Shown: positions 1-9,993 of the stretch, in pieces
Position numbering within the stretch: the stretch's first letter is position 1
Layout: each line of letters begins with the position of its first letter
Assembly: GCA_028821405.1 (NCBI GenBank)
Contig: JAPPGK010000030.1
Coordinates: 1-64,000, forward strand
DNA length: 64,000 nucleotides
Source of the DNA: Gammaproteobacteria bacterium
Lineage (GTDB): Bacteria > Pseudomonadota > Gammaproteobacteria > Pseudomonadales > Azotimanducaceae
Reading direction: 5' to 3'
Notes under the pieces: generated by a model
The model's input: only the letters and a program-made list of their open reading frames with translations
The model's database searches: none
Told to the model about the DNA's origin: nothing
Program-made: the position numbers and the translations under genes

Positions 1-1905
1 TTCGCCGCCGGCAAGGTGCACACCCGCTTCGTCGACGAGCACATGGCGGAACTCGTCGCCGGCGGCGAACCGCCGCGCTTCGTCACGCCCACCGGTTTCG
101 AGGGACGGGCAGTCGTCGCGGATCAGGCCGAGCAGGCGGTCGGCCCGGAGGGTTCGGTGGGCTTAGTCGCGCCCATGCAGGGAACCATCGTCGGAATCGG
201 CGTGAACATCGGGGACGAGGTCCGCATCGGCCAGGCCGTCGCCGTGGTCGAGGCCATGAAGCTGCAGCACGACATCCACGCCGACCGCAACGGGGTCGTC
301 TGCGCCGTGTCCATGTCGGAGGGCGACGTGGTGCGCGAAGGCTACCCCATCGTGTTCATCCACGAGACCGACATCGAAGGCGGCGCCGTCGCCGGCGACG
401 CCGGGGTGGACCTCGACCACATCCGCGGCGACCTTAAGGAAGTCAACAACTGGATCGAGGCGACCCTCGACACGTCGCGCGCCGAGGCCGTGGAAGCGCT
501 GCACGCGCTAGGCCGACGCACGGCCCGGGAGAACCTCGACGACTTGCTGGACGACGGCTCGTTCCGGGAGTTCGGCCCCCCGGCGGCCGGGTCCGCTCTC
601 GGCGGCACGATCATGGGATTCGGCAGCGTCAACGCCGATCTCGTCGGCGAGGAGCGCTCCCGGGTTGCCGTCGTGCACAGCAAGTACGACGCGGCTGCCT
701 ACAGCCACGGCCACTACCGCCAGGAGCAGGTGCACGAACTGGTGCGCGACTGGCGCCTGCCCCTGGTCCTGTTCTCGGAAGGCGAGGGACTACCCTACGG
801 CAATGTCGGTGGGGTCGGCATGGACGCGAGCGTGTTCACCGACTTCGCCAAGCTCTCGGGACTGGTACCGCTGGTGGGCGTCAATACCGGCAACTGCTTC
901 GCCGGGAACGCGGCACTCCTCGCCTGCTGCGACGTCATCATCGCCACCGAGCACTCGACGATCGCCATGAACGGGCCCACCGTGACCGAAGCCAGTGGCA
1001 TGGGCGCCCACACCGCGGCGGACCTCGGTTCGATGGCGTTCCAGGTGGCCAACGGCAACGTCGACACTCTGGTCAAGGACGACGTCGCCGCTATACGTGC
1101 CGTCAAGCGGTACCTGTCCTACTTCCAGGGGTCGGTCGCCGACTGGGAGGCACCCGATCAGCGCCGGATGCGGCACATCATCCCGGAGAACCGGGTCCGT
1201 GCCTACGAGATGCGCGACATCATCGACACCCTCGCCGACGAGGGTTCCGTGCTCGAGATCCGCAAGGAATTCGGCATCGGCGTCATCACGGCCTTCATCC
1301 GCGTCGAGGGCCGGCCCCTGGGCGTCGTCGCCAACAATCCCGCCCACCTCGCCGGCGCCGTGGACAGCCCCGGTGCGGACAAGGGCGCCCGGTTCTTCCA
1401 ACTGTGCGATGCCTTCGACATCCCCGTCGTCGTGTTCATGGACTGCCCGGGGATCATGGTGGGACCGGACCACGAGCGTACGGCGCTGGTGAGACATTCG
1501 GTCCGGCTCTTCAACATCGGCGCCAACTGCACCGCGCCGATGTTCGGAATCATGGTGCGCAAGGCCTACGGTCTCGGCGTTCAGGCGATGATCGGCGGCG
1601 CCTCGTCCGTGCCCTTCCTCACCGTCGCGTGGCCCACCGCGGAGTTCGCGGGGATGAACATCGACGGCGCCGTGAAGCTCTCCGCCCGCCGGGAACTGGC
1701 GGCCATCGAGGATCCCGAAGCGCGCAAGGCGGCCTACGAAGGACGGGTCGCCCAGGGCTACGAGTCGGCGCGGGCCATCAATTCCGGCGCGAGATATGTC
1801 ATCGATCCGGCGGACACCCGGGCGTTCATCGCACGGGGTATGATGAGCCTGCCGCCCACATCACCTCGCTCGGCGAAGAAACGCCCGTACGTCGACACCT
1901 GGTAA
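1..1905 (+). CDS. Biotin-dependent acyl-CoA carboxylase, BCCP + carboxyltransferase part of a fused protein (5' truncated by window)
   Basis: Frame is open from base 1 (FAAGKVHTRFVDEH resembles the end of a biotin carboxylase domain); biotinyl motif VEAMKLQ; carboxyltransferase domain with GTIMGFGSVN, DCPGIMVGPDHE, YGLGVQAMIGG. Confidence 0.88.
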   Translation, partial: FAAGKVHTRFVDEHMAELVAGGEPPRFVTPTGFEGRAVVADQAEQAVGPEGSVGLVAPMQGTIVGIGVNIGDEVRIGQAVAVVEAMKLQHDIHADRNGVVCAVSMSEGDVVREGYPIVFIHETDIEGGAVAGDAGVDLDHIRGDLKEVNNWIEATLDTSRAEAVEALHALGRRTARENLDDLLDDGSFREFGPPAAGSALGGTIMGFGSVNADLVGEERSRVAVVHSKYDAAAYSHGHYRQEQVHELVRDWRLPLVLFSEGEGLPYGNVGGVGMDASVFTDFAKLSGLVPLVGVNTGNCFAGNAALLACCDVIIATEHSTIAMNGPTVTEASGMGAHTAADLGSMAFQVANGNVDTLVKDDVAAIRAVKRYLSYFQGSVADWEAPDQRRMRHIIPENRVRAYEMRDIIDTLADEGSVLEIRKEFGIGVITAFIRVEGRPLGVVANNPAHLAGAVDSPGADKGARFFQLCDAFDIPVVVFMDCPGIMVGPDHERTALVRHSVRLFNIGANCTAPMFGIMVRKAYGLGVQAMIGGASSVPFLTVAWPTAEFAGMNIDGAVKLSARRELAAIEDPEARKAAYEGRVAQGYESARAINSGARYVIDPADTRAFIARGMMSLPPTSPRSAKKRPYVDTW

Positions 1906-1979
1906 CCGACGGGGTTCGAGCCATGCCGAACCGGCCAACCGAACGCAGGGGCCGTGGTTGGGAATCGGCCCCCCAACGC

Positions 1980-4900
1980 ATGCGGACCATCACCCGGGTC
2001 CTCGCTTGGATCTGTCTGGCTGCAGCCGCCGCGCCCACCGCGGGTCGGGCCCAGGTGAACATTCCCGACGAGAATCTCCGCGCCGCAATCGAAACCGCGC
2101 TCGACAAGGCATCCGGCGCTGCGATCACCGAGTCGGAGATGGAGTCGTTGACGGTGTTGCGGGCCCAGTACGTCGGTATCAAGGATCTCACGGGTCTAGA
2201 ACACGCAACGGGACTGACGGAGCTTTACCTGTCGTACAACGACATCGAGGACCTCTCGCCTCTATCGGACCTGGAATCGCTGGAACGACTCTGGGTCGGC
2301 GACAACAGAATCTCGGACCTGGGACCGCTGGCGAGCGTGACCTCGTTGGTCGACCTTTCGTTCTTGAACAACGCCATCTCCAACCTCTCACCGTTGTCGG
2401 GCCTCCACGCGCTGGAGTACCTCGACCTGAGAGAGAATCGGGTCTCGGAGTTGGCACCTCTGACGGGCCTCGATGGGTTGGTTCGTATCTTGCTCAACGG
2501 CAACGGCATCTCGGACCTGACACCGCTCGAAGGATTGACCTCGTTGGATTGGCTCGAGCTCAACGACAACGCCATCTCGGACCTGACACCGCTCGCGGGC
2601 CTACCCGTATTGCGCATTCTCGAGCTTTCGAACAACGGCATCGCGGATCTGTCGCCACTCTCCCGCCTCGGTTCGTCTCTGCATAGTCTCGCCCTTGGAA
2701 GCAATGGGATCTCGAACCTGTCGCCGCTCGTGCCGCTGACCGAATTGGGACGTCTTGATCTCTCGGACAACCGGATCACGGACGTGTCGGCGCTAGGGGG
2801 CATGGCCAAATTGTGGTTACTCGATCTCACCGACAACCGGATCTCGAACCTAGCCCCCCTGGCGGGCATGTCGAGGATGTCGTTCCTCTATCTATCCGAA
2901 AACGAGATTGCCGACTTGTCGCCCCTGACCGGCATGAATGAATTGGAGTACCTCCATCTCTCCGACAACGAGGTCTCGGACCTGACGCCCTTGGCGGGCC
3001 TCGACACAGTGAGTGTTCTCGCGCTGTCAGGTAACGAAGTCTCCGACCTGGCCGCACTGTCGGACCTCAAGTTACTGGGGGTTCTCCATCTCGCGGATAA
3101 CCAGATTTCCGATCTCTCGGCCTTGTCTGACCTACCCGAGTTGACCTTCCTCTATCTTGCGGACAACGCTGTCTCCGACCTCTCGCCGCTGTCGGACCTG
3201 TCGGAGCTGGTCACCCTCGATCTTTCGCGCAACGAAATTTCGGATGTGTCGCCCCTATCGGACACCTCGGCACTCCAGATACACCTGTCGGACAACGAGA
3301 TTTCGGATGCAACGCCATTGAACGGTGGGCTTATCCTTACCCTCGATCTTTCACGTAACGGCATGTCGGACATTTCCTCGCTGGCAGGCATATTCGCGGG
3401 CTGGCTCCATCTCTCAGACAACGGGATAACGGATGTCTCGTCCCTTTCGGCCGTCCCTTCTACGATCTTCCTTGACCTGGCGGACAACCAGATCTCGGAC
3501 GTGTCGGCGTTGTCGGGTCTGCAATTGTGGACGCTCGATCTTTCGAACAACCGGATCGCGGATCTTTCGGCGCTCGAAGGCATGCAGTCCTTGGAATCCC
3601 TCGATGCTACTGCAAACGAGATCGTGGATATCGCCCCGGCAGCGCGCCTGCCCAACGCGCAGTTCCTTTACCTCGGCGCAAACGCGATTGCCGATGTCGC
3701 ACACCTCGCAGTCCGACCGGAGTCACTGCGTCGCGTCAGTCTTTGGCGCAACCCGCTGAACGCGGGCTCGGTCCTCACCCATATCCCCGCCATCGAGGAA
3801 CGCGGGGTCGGCATGACCGGCGGCGGTTGGCGGGTGCCGTTCTTCCCGTCTTTGGGCGGATTTCGGCAGGGCTTCGTCCGCGTCGTATCGTCGGTGGCCG
3901 GCGACTCGCTTCCGGAAGACGCGTCCGATAGCGCGTGGGTCTATCCGTCGGGGGAGGACGCCGGCCGGGCACGGCTGGGGTTGGGTGCGCGCAACGCCCG
4001 ACACTTCAACGCCGAAGATCTCGTCGCCGGCAACCCGGACAAGGGCATTCGTTCGACGATCGGTGCCAGCGACCGCCTGGACGTCTACGCCTCCGGCGAC
4101 GTCGACGTCCTGTCCTACATACGCACCGCGGACGGGTTCGTCACCAGCATGCACGACACGGCGCCGTGGCTGCCGGACGGCATGCGGCTCGACCGTCTGA
4201 GGGGGCGCGCCGTCTCGGCGTCCGGGCGGGCCTCGGGCGGGCACTTCGTACCCATCTTCAACCCGGCGAGCAATGCCAAGCAGCGCAGCATGCTGCGCCT
4301 GGTCAACGCCGGCGACGAGGACGCGGAGGTGACGGTGCACGCCGTCGACGACCACGGCGTGGCGGCGGCGCCCGTGCGGCTTGCGCTCGCCGCGCATTCG
4401 ACCCGGACGCTCTCCGCCGCCGACCTGGAGTCCGGCGAGCCGGCGGACCTCTCCGGTTCGCTCGGCGACGGCGAAGGCAAGTGGCGCCTGGTGGTGTCCG
4501 CCGACGCCGAGATCCACGTCATGAACCTGATGTCGAGTCCCACCGGCCACCTCACCAACCTGTCCACGTCGTCCGACGCCGACCTCGTCGTGCCCATGTT
4601 CCCGGCGGCGTCGCATCCGACCCGGCAGGGGTTCGTGCGGGTGGCGAACCTCGGTGCCACCGCGGGCACGGCCGAGGTCCGGGGCTACGACGACGAGGGC
4701 ACGTCCCACGGCCCCGTCACCCTAGAACTTCCCGCCGGACGCACCGTGCACTTCAACTCGGACGACTGGGAGTCCGGCAATGAGGACAAGGGACTCGAAG
4801 GCGCCGCCGGCGAGGGCGAAGGGGCGTGGCGGTTGGAGTTCGAGAGCGAACTGGACCTCGTGGTATCGGCCTACGTGCGCACGTCGGACGGCTTTCTGAC

Positions 4901-5381
4901 GAGCATGCACGACCTGGTCGACCGGAACGCCTGCGCCGCCGAGGCGGCGGAGAGCGGACCGGTCCCGGCCCGCAGCCCGCGCTCGTTCGCGTTTCGCCCG
5001 TGCCGGGACGAATCCCGCGTCCCGTTCTTCAATCCGGCGAGCAACACGCGGCAGGTCAGTTCGCTGCGGCTCGTCAACCTGGGCGACGCGGACGCCGCGG
5101 TCGCCATCCTCGGCGTCGACGACGACGGCGCACAACGCGGCCCGGCGAGGCTGTCGCTGCCGGGGGGCGCCGCATGGAACCTGACCTCGCAACAGCTCGA
5201 GTCCGGCGACGCCGACGGCCTGGTCGGCGCCCTGGGCGACGGGACGGGCAAGTGGGAGTTGCGCGTCCACGTCGCGGACGAAGCCGCAAGCGATGTCATG
5301 GTGATGAGCCTGCTGGAGAGCCCCACCGGCCACTTGACCAACCTGTCCACCTGGCCGGACGACGAGCTGCGTCTAAGATAG
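1980..5381 (+). CDS. Secreted internalin-like leucine-rich-repeat protein 1 with C-terminal A-B-A-B module
   Basis: Signal peptide MRTITRVLAWICLAAAAAPTAGRAQ; many 22-aa LRRs (LxLSxNxISDLSPL); start could also be 1923. Confidence 0.85.
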   Translation: MRTITRVLAWICLAAAAAPTAGRAQVNIPDENLRAAIETALDKASGAAITESEMESLTVLRAQYVGIKDLTGLEHATGLTELYLSYNDIEDLSPLSDLESLERLWVGDNRISDLGPLASVTSLVDLSFLNNAISNLSPLSGLHALEYLDLRENRVSELAPLTGLDGLVRILLNGNGISDLTPLEGLTSLDWLELNDNAISDLTPLAGLPVLRILELSNNGIADLSPLSRLGSSLHSLALGSNGISNLSPLVPLTELGRLDLSDNRITDVSALGGMAKLWLLDLTDNRISNLAPLAGMSRMSFLYLSENEIADLSPLTGMNELEYLHLSDNEVSDLTPLAGLDTVSVLALSGNEVSDLAALSDLKLLGVLHLADNQISDLSALSDLPELTFLYLADNAVSDLSPLSDLSELVTLDLSRNEISDVSPLSDTSALQIHLSDNEISDATPLNGGLILTLDLSRNGMSDISSLAGIFAGWLHLSDNGITDVSSLSAVPSTIFLDLADNQISDVSALSGLQLWTLDLSNNRIADLSALEGMQSLESLDATANEIVDIAPAARLPNAQFLYLGANAIADVAHLAVRPESLRRVSLWRNPLNAGSVLTHIPAIEERGVGMTGGGWRVPFFPSLGGFRQGFVRVVSSVAGDSLPEDASDSAWVYPSGEDAGRARLGLGARNARHFNAEDLVAGNPDKGIRSTIGASDRLDVYASGDVDVLSYIRTADGFVTSMHDTAPWLPDGMRLDRLRGRAVSASGRASGGHFVPIFNPASNAKQRSMLRLVNAGDEDAEVTVHAVDDHGVAAAPVRLALAAHSTRTLSAADLESGEPADLSGSLGDGEGKWRLVVSADAEIHVMNLMSSPTGHLTNLSTSSDADLVVPMFPAASHPTRQGFVRVANLGATAGTAEVRGYDDEGTSHGPVTLELPAGRTVHFNSDDWESGNEDKGLEGAAGEGEGAWRLEFESELDLVVSAYVRTSDGFLTSMHDLVDRNACAAEAAESGPVPARSPRSFAFRPCRDESRVPFFNPASNTRQVSSLRLVNLGDADAAVAILGVDDDGAQRGPARLSLPGGAAWNLTSQQLESGDADGLVGALGDGTGKWELRVHVADEAASDVMVMSLLESPTGHLTNLSTWPDDELRLR
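4017..5221 (+). repeat. Direct repeat copy 1, C-terminal module of LRR protein 1, no difference seen from 7457..8661
   Basis: Same bases at constant offset 3440; overlapping antisense ORFs 4115..4669 and 7555..8109 are identical 184-aa translations. Confidence 0.9.
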
Positions 5382-5446
5382 GCCGGGAGCCGACCACGGC
5401 AACGCGGGTGTAGAATCGGCACCATCCGGGCCCGGGAGCCGGGATC

Positions 5447-8400
5447 ATGAGCGTCGAAAGCCGTACGACCGCCGACCATTCTCCCGATCGGATCCGATTC
5501 GCCACCGTTCTGGCGTGGACCTGTTTCGCTGCCGCCACTGCGACAACAGCCGTCCATGGCCAGGAGGCCGACATCCCCGACGAAAATCTCCGGGCAGCGA
5601 TCGCGGCCACGCTCGGCAAGCTACCCGGGGCGGCGATCACCGTGGCCGAGCTGGAATCGTTGACGGTGCTGCGGGCCTCGCGCGACGACATCGAGGAGCT
5701 CACGGGCCTGGAACACGCCACGGGACTGGTGGAACTGCACCTGGGGTTCAACGACATCGCCGACGCCTCCCCGTTGGCGCACCTGACCGCGTTGACCACT
5801 CTCGATCTTTCCGACAACAAGATCTCGGACCTGGAACCGCTATCGGGCCTACGCTCGTTGGCGAGTCTCCGTCTTTCGAACAACCGCATCTCGACACCGT
5901 CGCCGCTGGCGGGCCTGCCCTTGTTGACCGACCTCCGTCTATCGGGCAATGGGGTTTCGGACCTGGCGCCGCTGGCCGGCATGACTTCGTTGGGTCGGCT
6001 CGATCTGTCGAACAACGGCATCTCGGACGTGTCGCCGCTGTCGGGCCTGACCGCGTTGAACAGTCTCGATCTCTCGCAGAACGGGATCGCCGACGTGTCG
6101 CCGCTCTCGGGGATGACCTCGTTGGCGATCCTCCATCTCTCTGCCAACGGGATATCCGGCTTGTCGCCGCTGGCCGGTCTGACCGCATTGGGCGTACTTG
6201 GTCTCTCGAACAACCGGGTCTCGGACGTATCGCCGCTGGCGGGCATGGCCTCGTTGTGGAGTCTCGGTCTCGCGGACAACCGGATTTCGGACGTGTCGCC
6301 GCTATCCGGGCTGACCTCTCTGGAGCTTCTCCTACTCTCCCGCAACGGCATCTCGGACTTGTCGCCGCTGGCGGGCATGGGGGAACTGGAATGGCTCGAC
6401 CTGTCCCACAACGCGATCTCGAACTTGATGCCGCTGGCGAAGCTGGGCGGATTGGAGTTCCTCGATCTGTCGCACAACGCGATCTCGGGCTTGTCGCCGC
6501 TCGGAGCCTTGGGCGAATTAGAGATCCTCGATCTGTCGGACAACGCGATCGCGGACTTGTCGCCGCTATCGGGTCTGCGCGAACTGGATGCGCTCGATCT
6601 CTCAAGGAACCGGGTCTCGAGCTTGTCGTCGCTGTCGCGCCTCCGCCTGTTAGTACTCGATCTTTCCGGCAACCGGATTTCAGACCTCTCGCCCCTAACG
6701 AGCCTTACCTTGATCAGTCTCGATCTGGCGGGCAACGAAATCAGGGACTCATCGCCGCTGTCAGGTCTGTTGTTCTTGCTCGATCTCGATCTCTCGGGCA
6801 ACCAAATCACCGATTTGGCACCGCTGCCTCCGCTATTGGTGTCCCTGGATCTCTCGCACAACCAAGTCAGAGACCTGTCGCGGGCACGGGGGCTACTGCT
6901 ACGCGCGCTCAATCTATCGGACAACGGCATCTCGGACTTGTCGTCGCTCGGGGACGCGCCCTTCTTGCGGCAACTCGACCTTTCCAACAACCGCGTGGCC
7001 GATCTGTCGGCGCTGAAGAAGACCGAGGGCGTGGAACTACTCGATATCGTCGCCAACGAAGTCGTCGACCTCACCCCGGCGGCGCAACTGTCAAGTCTTC
7101 GATCTCTTTACGTCGGAGGAAACGCCGTTGCCGATGTCATGCCGCTTGCCAGCGAACCGTTACTCCTGCGAGACGTGAGTCTATGGCGCAATCCGCTCGA
7201 CGACGTTTCCCTCGAAGTCCACATCCCCGCCATGAATCAACGAGGAGTCGGCATGACCGGCGGCGGATGGCGGGTGCCGTTGTTCCCCTCCCCGGACGGG
7301 TTCCGGCAGGGTTTCGTCCGCGTCGTATCCTCGGTGGCCGGCGAGTCGCTACCGGAAGACGCTTCCGACAACGCGTGGGTGTATGCCTCGGGGCGGAACA
7401 CCGGTCCCGTTCGCGTCCTGTTGGGCGCGCGAAGAGCCAGACACTACAACGCCAATGATCTCGTCGCCGGCAACCCGGACAAGGGCATTCGTTCGACGAT
7501 CGGTGCCAGCGACCGCCTGGACGTCTACGCCTCCGGCGACGTCGACGTCCTGTCCTACATACGCACCGCGGACGGGTTCGTCACCAGCATGCACGACACG
7601 GCGCCGTGGCTGCCGGACGGCATGCGGCTCGACCGTCTGAGGGGGCGCGCCGTCTCGGCGTCCGGGCGGGCCTCGGGCGGGCACTTCGTACCCATCTTCA
7701 ACCCGGCGAGCAATGCCAAGCAGCGCAGCATGCTGCGCCTGGTCAACGCCGGCGACGAGGACGCGGAGGTGACGGTGCACGCCGTCGACGACCACGGCGT
7801 GGCGGCGGCGCCCGTGCGGCTTGCGCTCGCCGCGCATTCGACCCGGACGCTCTCCGCCGCCGACCTGGAGTCCGGCGAGCCGGCGGACCTCTCCGGTTCG
7901 CTCGGCGACGGCGAAGGCAAGTGGCGCCTGGTGGTGTCCGCCGACGCCGAGATCCACGTCATGAACCTGATGTCGAGTCCCACCGGCCACCTCACCAACC
8001 TGTCCACGTCGTCCGACGCCGACCTCGTCGTGCCCATGTTCCCGGCGGCGTCGCATCCGACCCGGCAGGGGTTCGTGCGGGTGGCGAACCTCGGTGCCAC
8101 CGCGGGCACGGCCGAGGTCCGGGGCTACGACGACGAGGGCACGTCCCACGGCCCCGTCACCCTAGAACTTCCCGCCGGACGCACCGTGCACTTCAACTCG
8201 GACGACTGGGAGTCCGGCAATGAGGACAAGGGACTCGAAGGCGCCGCCGGCGAGGGCGAAGGGGCGTGGCGGTTGGAGTTCGAGAGCGAACTGGACCTCG
8301 TGGTATCGGCCTACGTGCGCACGTCGGACGGCTTTCTGACGAGCATGCACGACCTGGTCGACCGGAACGCCTGCGCCGCCGAGGCGGCGGAGAGCGGACC

Positions 8401-8821
8401 GGTCCCGGCCCGCAGCCCGCGCTCGTTCGCGTTTCGCCCGTGCCGGGACGAATCCCGCGTCCCGTTCTTCAATCCGGCGAGCAACACGCGGCAGGTCAGT
8501 TCGCTGCGGCTCGTCAACCTGGGCGACGCGGACGCCGCGGTCGCCATCCTCGGCGTCGACGACGACGGCGCACAACGCGGCCCGGCGAGGCTGTCGCTGC
8601 CGGGGGGCGCCGCATGGAACCTGACCTCGCAACAGCTCGAGTCCGGCGACGCCGACGGCCTGGCCGGCGCCCTGGGCGACGGGACGGGCAAGTGGGAGTT
8701 GCGTGTCCACGTCGCGGACGAAGCCGCAGGCGATGTCATGGTGATGAGCCTGCTGGAGAGCCCCACCGGACACTTGACCAACCTGTCCACCTGGCCGGAC
8801 GACGAGCTGCGAACGAGATAA
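5447..8821 (+). CDS. Secreted internalin-like leucine-rich-repeat protein 2 with C-terminal A-B-A-B module
   Basis: Same architecture as upstream gene, 22-aa LRR periodicity; C-terminus nearly identical to LRR protein 1. Confidence 0.87.
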   Translation: MSVESRTTADHSPDRIRFATVLAWTCFAAATATTAVHGQEADIPDENLRAAIAATLGKLPGAAITVAELESLTVLRASRDDIEELTGLEHATGLVELHLGFNDIADASPLAHLTALTTLDLSDNKISDLEPLSGLRSLASLRLSNNRISTPSPLAGLPLLTDLRLSGNGVSDLAPLAGMTSLGRLDLSNNGISDVSPLSGLTALNSLDLSQNGIADVSPLSGMTSLAILHLSANGISGLSPLAGLTALGVLGLSNNRVSDVSPLAGMASLWSLGLADNRISDVSPLSGLTSLELLLLSRNGISDLSPLAGMGELEWLDLSHNAISNLMPLAKLGGLEFLDLSHNAISGLSPLGALGELEILDLSDNAIADLSPLSGLRELDALDLSRNRVSSLSSLSRLRLLVLDLSGNRISDLSPLTSLTLISLDLAGNEIRDSSPLSGLLFLLDLDLSGNQITDLAPLPPLLVSLDLSHNQVRDLSRARGLLLRALNLSDNGISDLSSLGDAPFLRQLDLSNNRVADLSALKKTEGVELLDIVANEVVDLTPAAQLSSLRSLYVGGNAVADVMPLASEPLLLRDVSLWRNPLDDVSLEVHIPAMNQRGVGMTGGGWRVPLFPSPDGFRQGFVRVVSSVAGESLPEDASDNAWVYASGRNTGPVRVLLGARRARHYNANDLVAGNPDKGIRSTIGASDRLDVYASGDVDVLSYIRTADGFVTSMHDTAPWLPDGMRLDRLRGRAVSASGRASGGHFVPIFNPASNAKQRSMLRLVNAGDEDAEVTVHAVDDHGVAAAPVRLALAAHSTRTLSAADLESGEPADLSGSLGDGEGKWRLVVSADAEIHVMNLMSSPTGHLTNLSTSSDADLVVPMFPAASHPTRQGFVRVANLGATAGTAEVRGYDDEGTSHGPVTLELPAGRTVHFNSDDWESGNEDKGLEGAAGEGEGAWRLEFESELDLVVSAYVRTSDGFLTSMHDLVDRNACAAEAAESGPVPARSPRSFAFRPCRDESRVPFFNPASNTRQVSSLRLVNLGDADAAVAILGVDDDGAQRGPARLSLPGGAAWNLTSQQLESGDADGLAGALGDGTGKWELRVHVADEAAGDVMVMSLLESPTGHLTNLSTWPDDELRTR
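7457..8661 (+). repeat. Direct repeat copy 2, C-terminal module of LRR protein 2
   Basis: See 4017..5221. Confidence 0.9.
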
Positions 8822-8959
8822 GCCCTGCCGTCCCGCAGCCGTCGAACACGCCCGAGATCTCCTACGCGAATCTCTTGCGATCGCTTACACGCATTGCAGA
8901 CATTGCCCACAGCGCCCGGCCGGCCGTCTCGGCGATCGTCCACCCGCTACAACCGCCGG

Positions 8960-9859
8960 ATGGCAGACATGGCGGACCCGGTCAGCCACGACCAGAACTT
9001 CAAGAACATCATCGTCGAGTACCCGCGCGAGGCGCTCGAGTTCTTCGCGCCCGGCGAGGCGTCGGATCCCGACGACGAGGCGCGCTTCGTCCCGGTGCGC
9101 CAAGAGCTGCTGAAGGAGCGCCTGGGAGGCCGGTTCCGGGCTCTGGACACCCCGCTGCTGGTGGAGTGGGCCGATGGCCGCCGCGAGGCGGTCGTGTTCG
9201 CGCTGGAGGAAGAGTCCAACTCGCGCCGGTTCTCGCTTCACCGTCTGGCGCACTACTGCCTCGACCTCGCGGACATGCTCGGCACGAACCGCGTGGTGCC
9301 GGTGGTGGTCTTCCTGCGCGATGCCGCCCGGGTGCCGACGTCGCTCGCCCTCGGCACCGAGCGCGGCGCCTACCTGACCTTCGAGTACATCCCGTGCAAG
9401 CTCGCGGAGATGCCCGCCGAGCGCTGGCTGGACAGCGGCAACCTGGTGGCTCGGGTCAACCTGCCGAACATGCGCAGCGACCCGGCGCGCCGGGTCGAGA
9501 CCTACGCGGCGGCGGTGCGCGGCCTTTTCGAGTTGGAGCCCGACCCCCGCAGGCGGGAGAAGTACGTCGACTTCATCGACACCTATGCAGATCTCGACGA
9601 CAATGAGCGTCGGCGCTACGAGGAGCAGTACCCACAGGAGGGCAAAACCATGGCAGGAATCGTCCAACGGGCGCGCGACGAAGGCGAGCAGCAGGGGGAA
9701 CGGAAGTTGCTGCGGCGGCAGCTGCGGCGGCGGTTCGGCCTCCTGCCGCCCGAAGCCGACGAACGGATCGGCCGGGCGTCGAGGCGCGACCTCGAGTCCT
9801 GGGCCGAGAACGTGCTCGACGCCAGCACGCTCGACGAGGTGTTCGATTCGAACCGCTAG
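8960..9859 (+). CDS. Rpn-family recombination-promoting nuclease / PD-(D/E)XK transposase-like protein with DUF4351-like tail
   Basis: DQNFKNIIVEYPREALEFF ... LLVEWADGRREAVVFALEEES ... RFSLHRLAHYCLDLADML; C-terminal RRQLRRRFGLLPPEADERIGRASRRDLESWAENVLDASTLDEVF. Confidence 0.82.
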   Translation: MADMADPVSHDQNFKNIIVEYPREALEFFAPGEASDPDDEARFVPVRQELLKERLGGRFRALDTPLLVEWADGRREAVVFALEEESNSRRFSLHRLAHYCLDLADMLGTNRVVPVVVFLRDAARVPTSLALGTERGAYLTFEYIPCKLAEMPAERWLDSGNLVARVNLPNMRSDPARRVETYAAAVRGLFELEPDPRRREKYVDFIDTYADLDDNERRRYEEQYPQEGKTMAGIVQRARDEGEQQGERKLLRRQLRRRFGLLPPEADERIGRASRRDLESWAENVLDASTLDEVFDSNR

Positions 9860-9993
9860 CGTTCTTCACCAGCGCCCGTCCGCACACTTGGTTCGTTGTC
9901 CCGCCGACCCCGTACCCCGCACGTCCGCCATGGTCGCTGGTCAATGAACGAGCGCGCGTAGGGAACACCCTTGTCCCGTCCCGAACGTCGCCC

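Noticed and set aside
3723-4709. 328-aa minus-strand ORF and its twin at 7349..8149
   Set aside because: Antisense to the LRR C-terminal module; His/Arg/Gly/Val-rich composition typical of a GC-rich shadow frame.
5296-7074. 592-aa minus-strand ORF with regular repeats (SGDKSEIxLxxRS)
   Set aside because: Antisense of the LRR array; the periodicity mirrors the 66-bp LRR repeat.
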